From assembly GCA_963838035.1 (NCBI GenBank), contig CAWIPM010000008.1, positions 1-64,000 of the forward strand: a DNA stretch of 64,000 nucleotides, read 5' to 3'. Origin of the DNA: CAVVNN01 sp963838035 (GTDB lineage: Bacteria > Actinomycetota > Thermoleophilia > Solirubrobacterales > 70-9). The notes beneath the pieces are model-generated. The model did no database searches and had not been told where the DNA came from. It saw only the letters and a program-made list of their open reading frames with translations. The position numbers and the translations under genes were made by a program. Positions 1-8,380 of the stretch are shown here, piece by piece (position 1 is the first letter of the stretch; each line of letters begins with the position of its first letter).

Positions 1-1055
1 CGCAGGAGCTGCTGACGGTCTATTTGGCGAAAGGCTTTCTCGCCACCACGGCGATCGAGGGCAACACCTTGTCGGAGGAGGAGGTGAGGCGGATTCTCGA
101 CCGCACGCTCGAGTTGCCTCCCTCACGGGAATACCTGGAGAAGGAGATCGACAACGTCTTGCAGGCCTACAACGCCGTGCGTGAGGAGGTCCTCGCCGAC
201 CAGCAATCGCAGTTCACCGTCGAGAGGCTTTGCGAGCACAACCGAATGATCCTCGACGGGTTGGAGGTGGAAAAGGACGTTGTGCCCGGCCGCATCCGCA
301 CGCACTCCGTCGTCGTGGGCCCCTACCGTGCGGCCCCAGCCGAGGACGCCGAATACCTCCTTGGGCGGCTCTGCGATTGGTTGAACGGAGGCGAGTTCGA
401 CCCCCCCGAAGAGCAGCCCGAACTGGCCGCTCCTCTGGCGATAATCAAGGCAGTTCTCGCCCACCTCTACCTTGCCTGGATCCATCCCTTCGGAGACGGC
501 AACGGGCGCACCGCTCGGCTGCTCGAGCTGCAGATCCTGCTCGCCGCCGGCTTTCCCGTGCCGACCTGCCAGCTGCTTTCCAACCACTACAACCTGACCC
601 GATCCGACTACTACCGCCAGCTGGCACTATCAAGTCAAGGTCAAGACGGCGTCGTTTCGTTCATCCACTACGCCGTGCGTGGGTTTGTCGACCAGCTTCG
701 CGAACAGCTCGAGGTGATCAGGAAGGTCCAATTCGAGGACCGCTGGGAGCAATTCGTCTACCAGCGGTTTGGGGAGCGGAGGGGCGACACGGACAACAGG
801 CGCCTGCATCTGGTCCTTGACGTCTCTCGCACCTATCACGAGTCGGGCGAGCCGATTGCCAAGCGAGCGATCCCCGAACTGACACCGCGCCTCGCCGCCG
901 CCTACGCCGCGAAGACGGAGAAGACGCTGACCCGCGATCTCAACGCGATCAAAGAGGTCGGCCTGCTAGGCCAGAAGGAAGGCGGATGGGTGCCGGTCGA
1001 CGAGCAGATTCAGCGTCTGCGGCCGCCGGCAGCCGACGGCGTGCTCTGGGATTGA
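1..1055 (+). CDS. Fic family protein (5' end cut by window edge)
   Basis: Fic proteins usually transfer AMP from ATP onto target proteins; many are toxins or regulators. The signature HPFGDGNGRTAR (H-x-F-x-D-G-N-G-R-x-x-R) is complete at about residues 154-165 counted from the TTG at 24, so the enzyme should be active. Near the visible start, T-T-A-I-E-G fits the (S/T)xxxE(G/N) inhibitory helix of class II Fic proteins, which blocks ATP binding in cis. The frame stays open to base 3 (codons for QELLTVYLAK), so the true start is outside the window. The C-terminal third (after about residue 240) looks like a winged-helix region, as in many Fic/DOC proteins with DNA-binding tails. No partner antitoxin follows. 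Family assignment is firm; target unknown. Confidence 0.93.
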   Translation, partial: QELLTVYLAKGFLATTAIEGNTLSEEEVRRILDRTLELPPSREYLEKEIDNVLQAYNAVREEVLADQQSQFTVERLCEHNRMILDGLEVEKDVVPGRIRTHSVVVGPYRAAPAEDAEYLLGRLCDWLNGGEFDPPEEQPELAAPLAIIKAVLAHLYLAWIHPFGDGNGRTARLLELQILLAAGFPVPTCQLLSNHYNLTRSDYYRQLALSSQGQDGVVSFIHYAVRGFVDQLREQLEVIRKVQFEDRWEQFVYQRFGERRGDTDNRRLHLVLDVSRTYHESGEPIAKRAIPELTPRLAAAYAAKTEKTLTRDLNAIKEVGLLGQKEGGWVPVDEQIQRLRPPAADGVLWD

Positions 1056-1547
1056 ACCCGGTAGCTCCCGGGGCTCTGCGCTCAACCGGCGCCGTCGCCG
1101 GCGGACGCAAGAGGTCGAACGCCTCCCGCGGCGACGCTCGCCTGCAGATGGGCCCTCGGGGTGGTCTGTGGCGGCACCTGCAAGACGTCGCTGGATCTCG
1201 TCGAGTTGCCTTTGGCAGCGGGCTACCTGCGCGGCCGGGTGCCGGCGCCGCGCGAGGGTGTGGCGATGCCACCGGCGCGGATGCTGAGTAGCTATCTGAG
1301 GCGACGGAGGCCGATGATGTCGGCGCAAAAGGCGCGAGAGGTGGCGGGGAGGCTGGCGGGAGCCTTGGGCCAGCCGCCTTCGCAGGCCCACCAAGCTGGG
1401 TGGGTGGGCCTGCGCGGGGGGGCGGAGCGGGCTGCGGGCGAAACAGCGAAAGGCAAGGTCGTCGAACCTGCGTCCATGCCGCAACTCCGGTCCGGTCGGT
1501 GGGTAATGATGTGCACCGTTGCGCAGCCAATCGTGGAGGAGTGTGTG
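1056..1547. other. 492-base stretch without a convincing gene
   Basis: Long frames run through this stretch on both strands, but their composition is that of GC-rich shadow frames. The plus frame from about 1185 to 1380 reads somewhat like protein (MPPARMLSSYLRRRRPMMSA and following), so a decayed gene remnant is possible but not demonstrable. A strong inverted repeat at 1381-1414 is listed separately. Confidence 0.4.
1381..1414. repeat. 12-base perfect inverted repeat (hairpin)
   Basis: CGCAGGCCCACC at 1381-1392 is the exact reverse complement of 1403-1414, with a 10-base loop. It lies downstream of the Fic gene and upstream of the secreted-protein gene. There is no T-run after it, so it is either a GC-rich hairpin in RNA or a scar of a mobile element. 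Confidence 0.6.
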
Positions 1548-2212
1548 ATGAGGGTTCGGGCAGGGGTAGGCAGTGCACTTGGCGTGGCAGTGCTGATCGC
1601 CTGCACCGCCGCGCCGCCAAGCGGCGCGGCGGTGCCGGATGCGTGCGCGTTGACAACCGAACACCAGATCGCGAAATCGCTCGGATTGACCGATACAGGT
1701 CGTGCATCAGCGCCTTATCTGCCCCTCCCGGGAATTCCTCCGGTGTCCTCCAAACCAACTGCCGAGCGTTCGCGTGGAGCGGGGCAAAACCGGCCAACGA
1801 CAAGCGCAAACGCGAGGCGCTGCTGGCGGGCAGGCTGGCCTGGTTGACCACCGACACCTGGGTGACCGAACAGAGCCCCTACGCCCCGGTCTGGCGGGCG
1901 CACTTCGACGCCGAACGCAAGGCGATCCGCGCCGCCTCGGTCGGGCTGTTCCTCAAGCGCCTTCGCGGCAGGGCGTTCGCACCGCCGCGCTACGGCGCCG
2001 ACGAAGCGATCGCCTACGAAGCCACCACGGCGAAGGTGACGAGGCTGCGGGCGCTGTGGTGGAAGCGCTCTGACAAGAGCATGATCGAGCTGAACGTCGA
2101 AGAGGCGCGGGGCAAACCGGCGCTCGCCGCGCTGAAGAGGATCGCGAGCGTGATCGTGCAGCGCTTCGACGACGAGTGCGTCTACCCCTGCGAAGCGCCG
2201 GCGACCGGTTGA
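1548..2212 (+). pseudogene. Secreted DUF3558-like protein, apparently frameshifted
   Basis: Translation from ATG 1548 (preceded by GTGGAGGAG) gives a signal peptide (MRVRAGVGSALGVAVLIAC) and then PDACALTTEHQIAKSLGLT. This resembles the start of DUF3558-type exported proteins, where a Cys is followed by a Leu-Thr helix. That frame then loses sense and stops at 1847. From about 1735 the sense continues in another frame (SSGVLQTNCRAFAWSG, then PPRYGADEAIAYE, then IASVIVQRF) to the stop at 2210-2212. The second Cys followed by an aromatic strand and the GADEA segment fit the same family. One small indel between about 1684 and 1735 would restore a protein of about 220 residues. Family call is moderate; the frameshift is well supported. 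Confidence 0.55.
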
Positions 2213-2221
2213 TGGGTCGGT

Positions 2222-2246
2222 TACACGTATCGTGCTTGACCGTGTA
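2222..2246. promoter_or_regulatory. Inverted repeat upstream of toxin-antitoxin pair
   Basis: TACACG at 2222-2227 and CGTGTA at 2241-2246 form a perfect 6-base inverted repeat ending 10 bases before the antitoxin ATG. RHH antitoxins usually bind such sites to repress their own operon, so this is the likely operator. That role is inferred from position only. Confidence 0.5.
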
Positions 2247-2256
2247 GTCTCGGGGA

Positions 2257-2517
2257 ATGGCGACGGCGGCCAAGCGGATCAACGTGACACTCGACGGAGA
2301 GCACGCAAGCAAGCTTGCGGCACTCGCCGAGCGCACCCATGTGCAAGAGGGGACGCTGGCGCGCTCACTCCTCTCAACCGCCCTGGACGACGCCGATCCC
2401 GATGCGACGCGGATCACCGAAATTCTCGATGCGATACCCGGCGCCTGGGAGCGCACGCAGGAAGGGCTCGAGCAAGCGCGACGCGGCGAAGGCGTGCGAC
2501 TATCCGAGTTGACCTGA
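2257..2517 (+). CDS. Ribbon-helix-helix antitoxin
   Basis: An 86-residue protein opening with a beta strand and two helices typical of RHH/CopG DNA-binding proteins (RINVTLDGEHASKLAALAER, then a second helix ending LLSTAL at about residue 48). The acidic C-terminal half (TEILDAIPGAWERTQEGLEQ) is the part that in ParD/RelB-like antitoxins wraps the toxin. The stop is separated from the toxin start by a single base, the usual co-translated arrangement with the antitoxin first. It probably represses the pair through the inverted repeat at 2222-2246. Confidence 0.85.
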   Translation: MATAAKRINVTLDGEHASKLAALAERTHVQEGTLARSLLSTALDDADPDATRITEILDAIPGAWERTQEGLEQARRGEGVRLSELT

Positions 2518-2518
2518 G

Positions 2519-2812
2519 TTGGCGCAGATCATCGTCACCCCGCGGGCACGGCGGGACGTCGAAGAAGCCATTGACGCGCTCAGCCTCCCGGCGGATACCT
2601 GGGCGCGAATCGGCCATTCGCTACGGATGGTGGAGGCCTTCCCGCGGGCCGGTCGAGCGCTCGGAGGTCGTTGGGCAGAGGCGCGATTCGTGCTAGGTCC
2701 CTGGTCTTGGATGATCCTGCTCTACCGCTACGTAGAGCCCTCCGACGTGGTCTACCTCCTGGCGGTACATGACGGCCGGTCCGCCAGCGGGGCGAGCGCC
2801 ACGCGGCAGTAG
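2519..2812 (+). CDS. ParE/RelE-family toxin
   Basis: A 97-residue protein with the ParE/RelE fold signature: an opening strand IIVTPRARRDVEEAIDAL, a helical middle, then WMILLYRYVEPSDVVYLLAVHDGR, ending in the typical basic HDGR terminus. ParE members inhibit gyrase and RelE members cleave mRNA on the ribosome; the sequence alone does not decide which. The TTG start at 2519 follows the antitoxin TGA directly, so translation is coupled. The final residues (ASGASATRQ) are probably unstructured. Context is an accessory island, where such modules help maintain mobile DNA. Confidence 0.85.
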   Translation: MAQIIVTPRARRDVEEAIDALSLPADTWARIGHSLRMVEAFPRAGRALGGRWAEARFVLGPWSWMILLYRYVEPSDVVYLLAVHDGRSASGASATRQ

Positions 2813-2831
2813 TCAGACGCGCCCAGTCTGA

Positions 2832-5159
2832 TCAGCGGCGTCCGGCGGGCTTTGGCATCACGAGCAGCTTGAGGTGGCGCGAGTTGCCCTGCAGGTAGGG
2901 GTAGCCGACCGTCTGGCGCACCTGGGCCCGCATCACGTAGCGCGTGCGGCGGAAGGTGTGGCGGAAGCGATAGGCCAGCGAGAAGCGGCCGTTGCCGCGG
3001 GTGCGGTAGCGGCGGAAGGCGGTCCAGCCCTTGCCGACCCTGGCCTGCAGGACGACGACGACCCGGTTGTTATCGGGACCGGGTATCTGGCCGGTGAAGT
3101 GGGCGAAGTGCTTGTTGTAGACGACCCTGCTGGCGGCCCTGAGGACCGGGTGAACGACGGTTTCGATCGTCGCGTGACTGATCAGCTCGCGGTGGTCGGG
3201 CCGGTAGACGACCGAGAGCTGGCGCGAGGCGCCGGGGGCGATCGCGAAGCGATAGCCCCCGGCCTTGCCGGTCAGGGCGAGGCCGAGGAATTCGCGTTCG
3301 GGTTCGGTGACGACGCGGCTGAAGACGCAGAGGGTTGCGTTGGGGGTAGATTCGCCAGCGGCGGCCCGAAGGGCGCCGTGCAGCGCGGAACCGTCGCCTT
3401 CCTGGACGACTTCGCTGTCGGTGCCGCCTTCGCCGAGGCCGGCGCTGAGCGCGGTGCCGCCGGCCGCCGGCGAACGGGGGCAGTCATAGGCGAGCGGCAC
3501 GCCGACCGGGGCGCCGATGTTGCCCTCGGCGTCGGTGAGCCAGAGCCGCAGCGTGTATTCGCCGCTTTCAGTGGGCGTTTCGAGGTCGGGGATCGCCTGG
3601 ACCGTCTCGCCGCTCACGGTCTGGGTGGGAACGACGACCTTGCCGCCGCCACCGAGAACCTCGTAGTGGACCGCGGCGATCGGCGAGCCGGCATCGGTGA
3701 TGTCGTGCCAGCGCACGTCGAAGCCCTGGCTCGCGCGGCTGGCGCTGGGCGCCGCGACCGAGACGTCCTGGGGGGCGGCGGGGGGCGTCGTGTCGTGGGG
3801 GATCGGCGCGACCGCGGCCGGGCCGGTGAAGCCGACCGAGTCCTCGAGCCAGAGCCGCAGGCGGTAGTCGCCGGGCTGCGCGGGCCCTTCGATGTCGGCG
3901 AGGTTGGAGAGATCGGTGCCCGACACCGTCTGTTCGGGGGTGATCACGTTGCCAGCCGCGTCTGTGATCTCGTAGTGGACTTTGGCGATCGGCGAGCCTT
4001 CGTTGGGGGGCAGCTGCCAGTGGGCGGCGAAGTCGGGCAGGTAGCGGGCCGGGTTGGCTGAGCTGACTTCGAGGTTGGCGGGGGCGCCGGGCGCGGTGTT
4101 GTCGGTGCGGATTGTGCGCTGGTCACAGGTTTCGCCGCCGGTGCCACTGAGCCCCTGGTACTGGGCGAAGTCCTGGCTGCAGACCGAGAGGGCATGGGCG
4201 CCGTCGGCGAGGGTGGCGGTGTCGAGTGAGAATGAGTGGCCCCAGGGCCCCCCGGTCGGGCAGGGCTGGAAGGAGCGCGCCCACTCGCCGTTGACCTGGG
4301 AGTTGGTGGTGTTGCACCGGCCGGCGGCCTGGTAGTCGATCGCGTAGTGCAGGGCGCCGTCGATGCGGAGGCGCTCGAAGCGGATGCCGGAGCCCTGGTC
4401 GGAGGTATTCCAGGTGACGTTCTGGGCGCCGCGCACCCAGGCGCCGGAGAGGGGCGGCGCCGCGGTGTTGGTCAGGGCGACCTGGGAGGGCGAGTCGTCG
4501 GAGAGGATGAAGACGAAGCCATTGGCGTCGGTGGCGTTGAAGCCCGAGCGTTCACAGCCGGCGGCGCGGACGCACTCGAGCTCGAAGACGAGGCGGTGGA
4601 AGTCGAGGTAGCTGCCGAAGGGCCAGAGGTGCGGGCCGAAGCTGGTCGTAACGCCCCACTGGGTGCCGGTGTTGGGCAGGCCCGACCCCTGGGTGAGGAG
4701 CTGGTCGCCGTTGTTGGCGAAGTCGACGACCCAGAAGCGCGCCCGCCAGCCTTCTTTGAAGACGTAGGCCTCACGGGTGTAGCCACCCGCGGCCTTCCAG
4801 TGCACGTAGGGCGGGGTGTCCCAGTAGATGTCGCCGTAGGCGCCGTTGCCGGCGTTGCCGCTGGATTGGTTCTCGTTGATCCGCAGGAAGGCATTTTCGC
4901 CGGGCGGATCTCCCCCCTGGCCGCCGCAGTAGTTGTGGAATTCGAAGATACCGGCGGGGTTGGAGCCACTGATCGTGTTGGTCGCGGTCCCGTATGCGGG
5001 GACGCCGTTGTTGCCGGCGCAGGCGACCATCTTGTAATAGGCGGCCTCGGCGCTGGGGGTGGCGAGCGCGACGACGGCGAGCGCGATCACGAGTGCGAGT
5101 AGGCAGCAGCCTGCCTGAACGGCGGCGCGCGAGCACAGCCGGCGATGTCGAGCTTTCAT
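2832..5159 (-). CDS. Large secreted protein with Ig/fibronectin-like repeats
   Basis: A 775-residue exported protein. The signal peptide spans residues 1-39: a basic start (KARHRRLC), a hydrophobic core (LLALVIALAVVALA) and SAEAA before the mature chain. Residues 40-240 form a Trp- and Gly-rich N-terminal domain. Residues 350-560 contain two copies of an Ig/fibronectin-like unit, each with a segment like SPIAKVHYEITDAAGN or SPIAAVHYEVLGGGGK and later LRLWL(E/T)D. The last 150 residues are Arg-rich and beta-like (YRFRHTFRRTRYVMRAQVRQ). No catalytic motif is visible; a cell-surface or extracellular role is inferred. Proteins of this architecture are common in Solirubrobacter relatives. The gene is followed by the toxin gene in convergent orientation with 19 bases between. 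Confidence 0.75.
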   Translation of the reverse strand: MKARHRRLCSRAAVQAGCCLLALVIALAVVALATPSAEAAYYKMVACAGNNGVPAYGTATNTISGSNPAGIFEFHNYCGGQGGDPPGENAFLRINENQSSGNAGNGAYGDIYWDTPPYVHWKAAGGYTREAYVFKEGWRARFWVVDFANNGDQLLTQGSGLPNTGTQWGVTTSFGPHLWPFGSYLDFHRLVFELECVRAAGCERSGFNATDANGFVFILSDDSPSQVALTNTAAPPLSGAWVRGAQNVTWNTSDQGSGIRFERLRIDGALHYAIDYQAAGRCNTTNSQVNGEWARSFQPCPTGGPWGHSFSLDTATLADGAHALSVCSQDFAQYQGLSGTGGETCDQRTIRTDNTAPGAPANLEVSSANPARYLPDFAAHWQLPPNEGSPIAKVHYEITDAAGNVITPEQTVSGTDLSNLADIEGPAQPGDYRLRLWLEDSVGFTGPAAVAPIPHDTTPPAAPQDVSVAAPSASRASQGFDVRWHDITDAGSPIAAVHYEVLGGGGKVVVPTQTVSGETVQAIPDLETPTESGEYTLRLWLTDAEGNIGAPVGVPLAYDCPRSPAAGGTALSAGLGEGGTDSEVVQEGDGSALHGALRAAAGESTPNATLCVFSRVVTEPEREFLGLALTGKAGGYRFAIAPGASRQLSVVYRPDHRELISHATIETVVHPVLRAASRVVYNKHFAHFTGQIPGPDNNRVVVVLQARVGKGWTAFRRYRTRGNGRFSLAYRFRHTFRRTRYVMRAQVRQTVGYPYLQGNSRHLKLLVMPKPAGRR

Positions 5160-5476
5160 TCCTGCTCTCCCTTCCTGCCTTCCCGGGCGGCGTCACCCGG
5201 GTATTTCCATGGCCCTCGTAGGCCTCTGTCACCCCCCAGACGGAACGACCACACGGATCGATACCCCTGGGATGAAAGTTTCGGTGCCAACACGGTAGGC
5301 AGGGTTGGCGGTTGGGGCAATTGGAGAGACGTCTAGGGGCGCTCACCAGTAGTAATGGTGAGCCTTCCGTAGCATGTAGTGTTGGGGGTTTGATCAGGGG
5401 ATTCGTAAAACTCACCGTGTAAACAGCCAGATAGGTGGTGGATCGGCTTCAGAATGCCGATACTTGTCGGCCAGCC
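5160..5476 (-). promoter_or_regulatory. 317-base intergenic region with a probable structured leader
   Basis: Read leftwards as the leader of the secreted-protein gene, it shows nested pairings. The ATACCC complement at 5199-5204 can pair with 5261-5266 (GGGTAT on the minus strand). Inside is a GGCC hairpin (5211-5224), and just below is a CCCGGG hairpin (5182-5187 with 5196-5201). No known riboswitch consensus could be matched by eye. A separate perfect inverted repeat sits at 5341-5363. No gene is visible here. Confidence 0.4.
5341..5363. repeat. Perfect 8-base inverted repeat
   Basis: GCTCACCA (5341-5348) and TGGTGAGC (5356-5363) are exact reverse complements around a 7-base spacer. Position, about 180 bases upstream of the secreted-protein start and 114 bases past the end of the small gene, fits either an operator or a weak terminator hairpin for the leftward transcript. 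Confidence 0.5.
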
Positions 5477-5713
5477 TCAGCGTCTCCGTAACGTCTGAGG
5501 CTCATTGAGGACGACACCGCGGGGGACGGGCGGGACGGTGACCTCGATCCTGAGACCAGCCCGCTTGGGATCGGTGATGGCTAACTCGATCGCAGCTGAG
5601 CCGTAGATGAGGATCGCGAAGACGGCGTCCGTCGGACTGGGGCGCTCTGCCTCGGCGATCACCGTTCCACGGCCACAACCGGAGAGCCGGGAGAAAACCG
5701 TGGCACAGACCAT
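5477..5713 (-). CDS. Small hypothetical protein coupled to the ArdC gene
   Basis: A 78-residue frame starting at the ATG that overlaps the ArdC stop codon (TGATG at 5711-5715), typical of translational coupling. It contains a hydrophobic middle (DAVFAILIYGSAAIELAI) followed by a possible strand (LRIEVTVPPVPRGVVL). No family is recognised. The coupling and the non-shadow composition suggest it is real, but no function can be proposed. Confidence 0.5.
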   Translation of the reverse strand: MVCATVFSRLSGCGRGTVIAEAERPSPTDAVFAILIYGSAAIELAITDPKRAGLRIEVTVPPVPRGVVLNEPQTLRRR

Positions 5714-6624
5714 CAGGGCCCATCCTCCAATGACGTAATCGAGACGACGTCCTCCAACCTCCTTGCGAGCCGGTCGATGAGGGCGGCGTAGGTCTCGACC
5801 TGATCGGCGGCGTCCTCCCCACCCCAGCCGGCGAGGTAGGGGACCGAGTCGCCGGCGGTATCGAGGCCGAAGGAGGCGCAAACCGAGTAGGCGACGGACT
5901 CGACGACGACCTCCTCGGAGCGGTAGGTGAGCTTGGGATCGTCGTCACGGCGATCAGCGCGGATCAGGGCGTGGGCGAGCTCGTGGACAAGGGTCTGGAC
6001 CTGGCCGTTGGGCGAGTGCTCGGGGCTGGAGTCGATGACGATGCGCCGCGAGGCGGGCTCGTGGTAGCCGGCGGCGGCGCCGGGGATGGGCTCGAAGCTG
6101 ACCGAGGAGCCAAGGCTTGCGGCAAACTCGCTGAGTGGGGCGAGGAGGTTGGCGAGTCCGTCGCCGATGACCGGCTCGTGCGGTGGCTCGAGCGGCGTGG
6201 GGCCGCCGGGGTGGTCGGGGAGCGGGTCGACCTGGGAGCGGTCGAAGACAGGGACAAGGCGGAAGAAGGTCCGAGGCCGATCGTCGGGGCCGGAACCCGC
6301 TTTCTTCCAGGTCTCGAGGGCCTTCTTCGAGGGCGGCACCGGCGCCCAGATACGAATCGCCCTCTCGCCCCTGCGCACGCAGTAGCCGAGCTTGAGCCAG
6401 GCGCGGAAGCCGGCGACGCGGGTGGCGTCGGGGCACTGGTGGGCAATCAGCAGCTGGTTGTGGAAGCTGTAGGAGTGGAAGTGGCGACGAGCGCGGAGCC
6501 AGCGCTGCCATCCCTCTGAGGTCTGCAGGGCGGCGATCGCGGCCCTCATCTGCTCGCGCTCAGCGGCGCGGCGCGCGGCACTCTGCTCGCCGCCCGGGAG
6601 GGGGTCCCTAGTCGCGGTGCTCAT
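5713..6624 (-). CDS. ArdC-like antirestriction protein with zincin domain
   Basis: The 303-residue protein has two parts. Residues 25-130 match the ArdC N-terminal ssDNA-binding domain, with the characteristic YSFHNQLLIAHQCPDATRVA and the GERAIRIWAPV strand. Residues 185-270 are a zincin-like protease domain with HELAHAL and a downstream Glu-rich helix (EEVVVESVAYSVCASFGLD) supplying the third ligand. ArdC proteins travel on conjugative elements and shield incoming DNA from restriction. This supports reading the surrounding region as mobile. The gene lies head-to-tail with the M48-like gene on the same strand and runs into a small coupled gene. Confidence 0.88.
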   Translation of the reverse strand: MSTATRDPLPGGEQSAARRAAEREQMRAAIAALQTSEGWQRWLRARRHFHSYSFHNQLLIAHQCPDATRVAGFRAWLKLGYCVRRGERAIRIWAPVPPSKKALETWKKAGSGPDDRPRTFFRLVPVFDRSQVDPLPDHPGGPTPLEPPHEPVIGDGLANLLAPLSEFAASLGSSVSFEPIPGAAAGYHEPASRRIVIDSSPEHSPNGQVQTLVHELAHALIRADRRDDDPKLTYRSEEVVVESVAYSVCASFGLDTAGDSVPYLAGWGGEDAADQVETYAALIDRLARRLEDVVSITSLEDGP

Positions 6625-6763
6625 TGTGCGCTTCCGCTAGCGGCCCTCGCGATCAGCCATGCTGCGAAGCAGCGCCGCTGCACGGTGCGGCGATCGGGTG
6701 CCGAGAGGTTCGGGTGGGAGTGACTGCGCGGGTTGGCCATCGAGGTTGAGACGGAGCAACGGC

Positions 6764-7681
6764 TCATTCCGACACCCCTGTCTCGAGAAGACGCTCAATG
6801 CGATGGGCCACCGGTGGGTGCCGGGCGACGTTGAAGATCAGGCCGGGTTGGGGTGCGTCGAAGGGCTGCGCGAAGTCGGCGAGATGGCGGGCGAGGTCCT
6901 CGGCCTGGCCGAGCGAAGCGGCAAAGGCGTCGGCGGCGTACTCGCGAGTGCGCCAATAGCCTGCCCAGAGCGGAGCAAGCAGCTGCTCGGCGACCCCGCC
7001 ACCGGCGAGGCGCAGGAGGAGGCGCAAGCAGGACCATGGCAGCGAGCGCTCGGGCTCGAGTTTGAAGTCATCGGGAGCCTGAGGGGCGCCTTGGCGCCTC
7101 GGCGGGCCGAGCGGATCCGCGCAGATGACCAGACGCTGCAATGCCTCGGTAAGGCGACCATCGGGGCTACGGGCATGGCCGAGCTCGTGGGCGAGCACCG
7201 CGGCAAGCGCGTCGGCTTCGAGCAGTGCACGGCTGAAAATCAGCGTGCGTCCTCTGGCCGCTGCGATCGGCAACGGGTCGTCGAGGACGTAATAGGCGGC
7301 CGGGCCGGGAAGGCCCGGGTCGGCGCTGCGTAGCAGCGCCAGGGCCTGCCCGACCGCCTCCTCCTCCTCCCCACTCGGCCGCCGGGCGCCGAGCCGGCGG
7401 CGCCAGAGCCGCCCCCGGCCGGGCAGGGCGAGGCCCAGGGCCGAGTAGGCGAGGGGGGCGACGGCGGCCAACCAGGCCAGCCGCTCGGGGCTCAGCCCGA
7501 GGGGAACCCATGCCCCCACGGTCGCGGCGCCGAGGAAGACCAGGAGCCAGCGGGTGCTGGCTCCCAGCAACACCTCGACGGCGAGCGTCAGCAGATAGAG
7601 GCCGAGGCCGGCTGCGGCGCAGAGAAGCGCTGCAGCGGGCGCGGGCTGCCTCGGAGACGCCTCAACCGTCTGGGTGTGCAT
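6764..7681 (-). CDS. M48-family membrane metalloprotease
   Basis: A 305-residue protein from ATG 7681 (a longer frame upstream looks non-coding). Four hydrophobic segments fill residues 12-95. The protease domain carries HELGHA (about residue 165), preceded by FSRALLEADALAAVL, and the downstream Glu ligand in REYAADAFA. M48 enzymes (HtpX/Ste24-like) degrade or process membrane proteins at the inner membrane. The gene sits beside ArdC and divergently from the DUF488 gene. Its role in the island is unknown, although M48-like proteases do occur on actinobacterial plasmids. Confidence 0.85.
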   Translation of the reverse strand: MHTQTVEASPRQPAPAAALLCAAAGLGLYLLTLAVEVLLGASTRWLLVFLGAATVGAWVPLGLSPERLAWLAAVAPLAYSALGLALPGRGRLWRRRLGARRPSGEEEEAVGQALALLRSADPGLPGPAAYYVLDDPLPIAAARGRTLIFSRALLEADALAAVLAHELGHARSPDGRLTEALQRLVICADPLGPPRRQGAPQAPDDFKLEPERSLPWSCLRLLLRLAGGGVAEQLLAPLWAGYWRTREYAADAFAASLGQAEDLARHLADFAQPFDAPQPGLIFNVARHPPVAHRIERLLETGVSE

Positions 7682-7692
7682 GTCCGACCCAG

Positions 7693-7709
7693 CGCACGCT
7701 TCGCGTGCG
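7693..7709. promoter_or_regulatory. Inverted repeat in divergent promoter region
   Basis: CGCACGC (7693-7699) and GCGTGCG (7703-7709) form a perfect 7-base inverted repeat with a 3-base spacer. It lies in the 94 bases between the divergent M48 and DUF488 starts. It could be a shared operator or a short hairpin; no regulator can be assigned. Confidence 0.4.
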
Positions 7710-7775
7710 ACAAATGGGAGGCATGTGCGCCCGGACGGGGAGTGGCGTGCGCACGCGTCGCGCGCGGTTGCGAGA

Positions 7776-8378
7776 ATGGGTGCCATGCCAGCGGTCGCGA
7801 GCGAGCCGGATCGCAGGTCGGTGTCGGAGTTGACACGCGCGGTGTTCGGCGAATCGATGACGATTGAGCGCGCGTTGAAGCACCTGATGCGCGAGGAGTT
7901 CGCCCCCGGGGAAGAGGAAGCGGTCGACCCCGCGTCGCTGTGGGTCGGGTCAGTCGGCTATGAGCGCTACAGGCACAGCGAGGACTTTGCGCGACTGCTG
8001 GCCGGGGCGGGCGTGGAGCGGCTGATCGATGTTCGCGAGCTTCCGATCTCACGACGAAAGGGCTACGCCAAGACGGCGCTCAGCGAAGCGATGGAGGCCG
8101 TGGGGATTGAGTACGTGCACATGCGTGAGCTGGGCAACCCGAAGGAACTGCGCGACCTCTACAAGTCGGGCAGGGTCGAGGAGGGACGCGATCGCTATCG
8201 CGAACATCTGCTCGCAGCGCAAAGGCCGGCACTCGAGGACCTTCACAAGAAGCTGGGTGAGAAGCGCTGCGCCCTGATGTGCCTCGAGCATGATCCGGCC
8301 TGCTGTCATCGCAGCGTGATCATTGAAGCGCTCGGCAGCGAGCTGGGGCTCGAGCTCGATGTCGCCGCGATCGGCTGA
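7776..8378 (+). CDS. DUF488 family protein
   Basis: About 200 residues from ATG 7776 (ATG 7785 is an alternative). The core matches DUF488: WVGSVGYERYRHSEDFARLL, then LIDVRELPISRRKGYAK, then VHMRELGNPKELRDLYK, and the C-terminal CALMCLEHDPACCHRSVI. The Cys/His cluster at the end and the DVR strand are the conserved features of this uncharacterised family. It has been proposed to be enzymatic, but its reaction is not established. The stop codon lies inside the 8-base target duplication of the IS256 element, so the insertion just spared the gene. Before insertion its neighbour would have been the convergent gene at 9887-10723. Confidence 0.88.
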   Translation: MGAMPAVASEPDRRSVSELTRAVFGESMTIERALKHLMREEFAPGEEEAVDPASLWVGSVGYERYRHSEDFARLLAGAGVERLIDVRELPISRRKGYAKTALSEAMEAVGIEYVHMRELGNPKELRDLYKSGRVEEGRDRYREHLLAAQRPALEDLHKKLGEKRCALMCLEHDPACCHRSVIIEALGSELGLELDVAAIG

Positions 8379-8380
8379 AG
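8373..8380. repeat. Left target site duplication of IS256 element
   Basis: GGCTGAAG here is repeated exactly at 9861-9868 on the far side of the element. The TGA inside it is the stop codon of the DUF488 gene. Confidence 0.9.
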
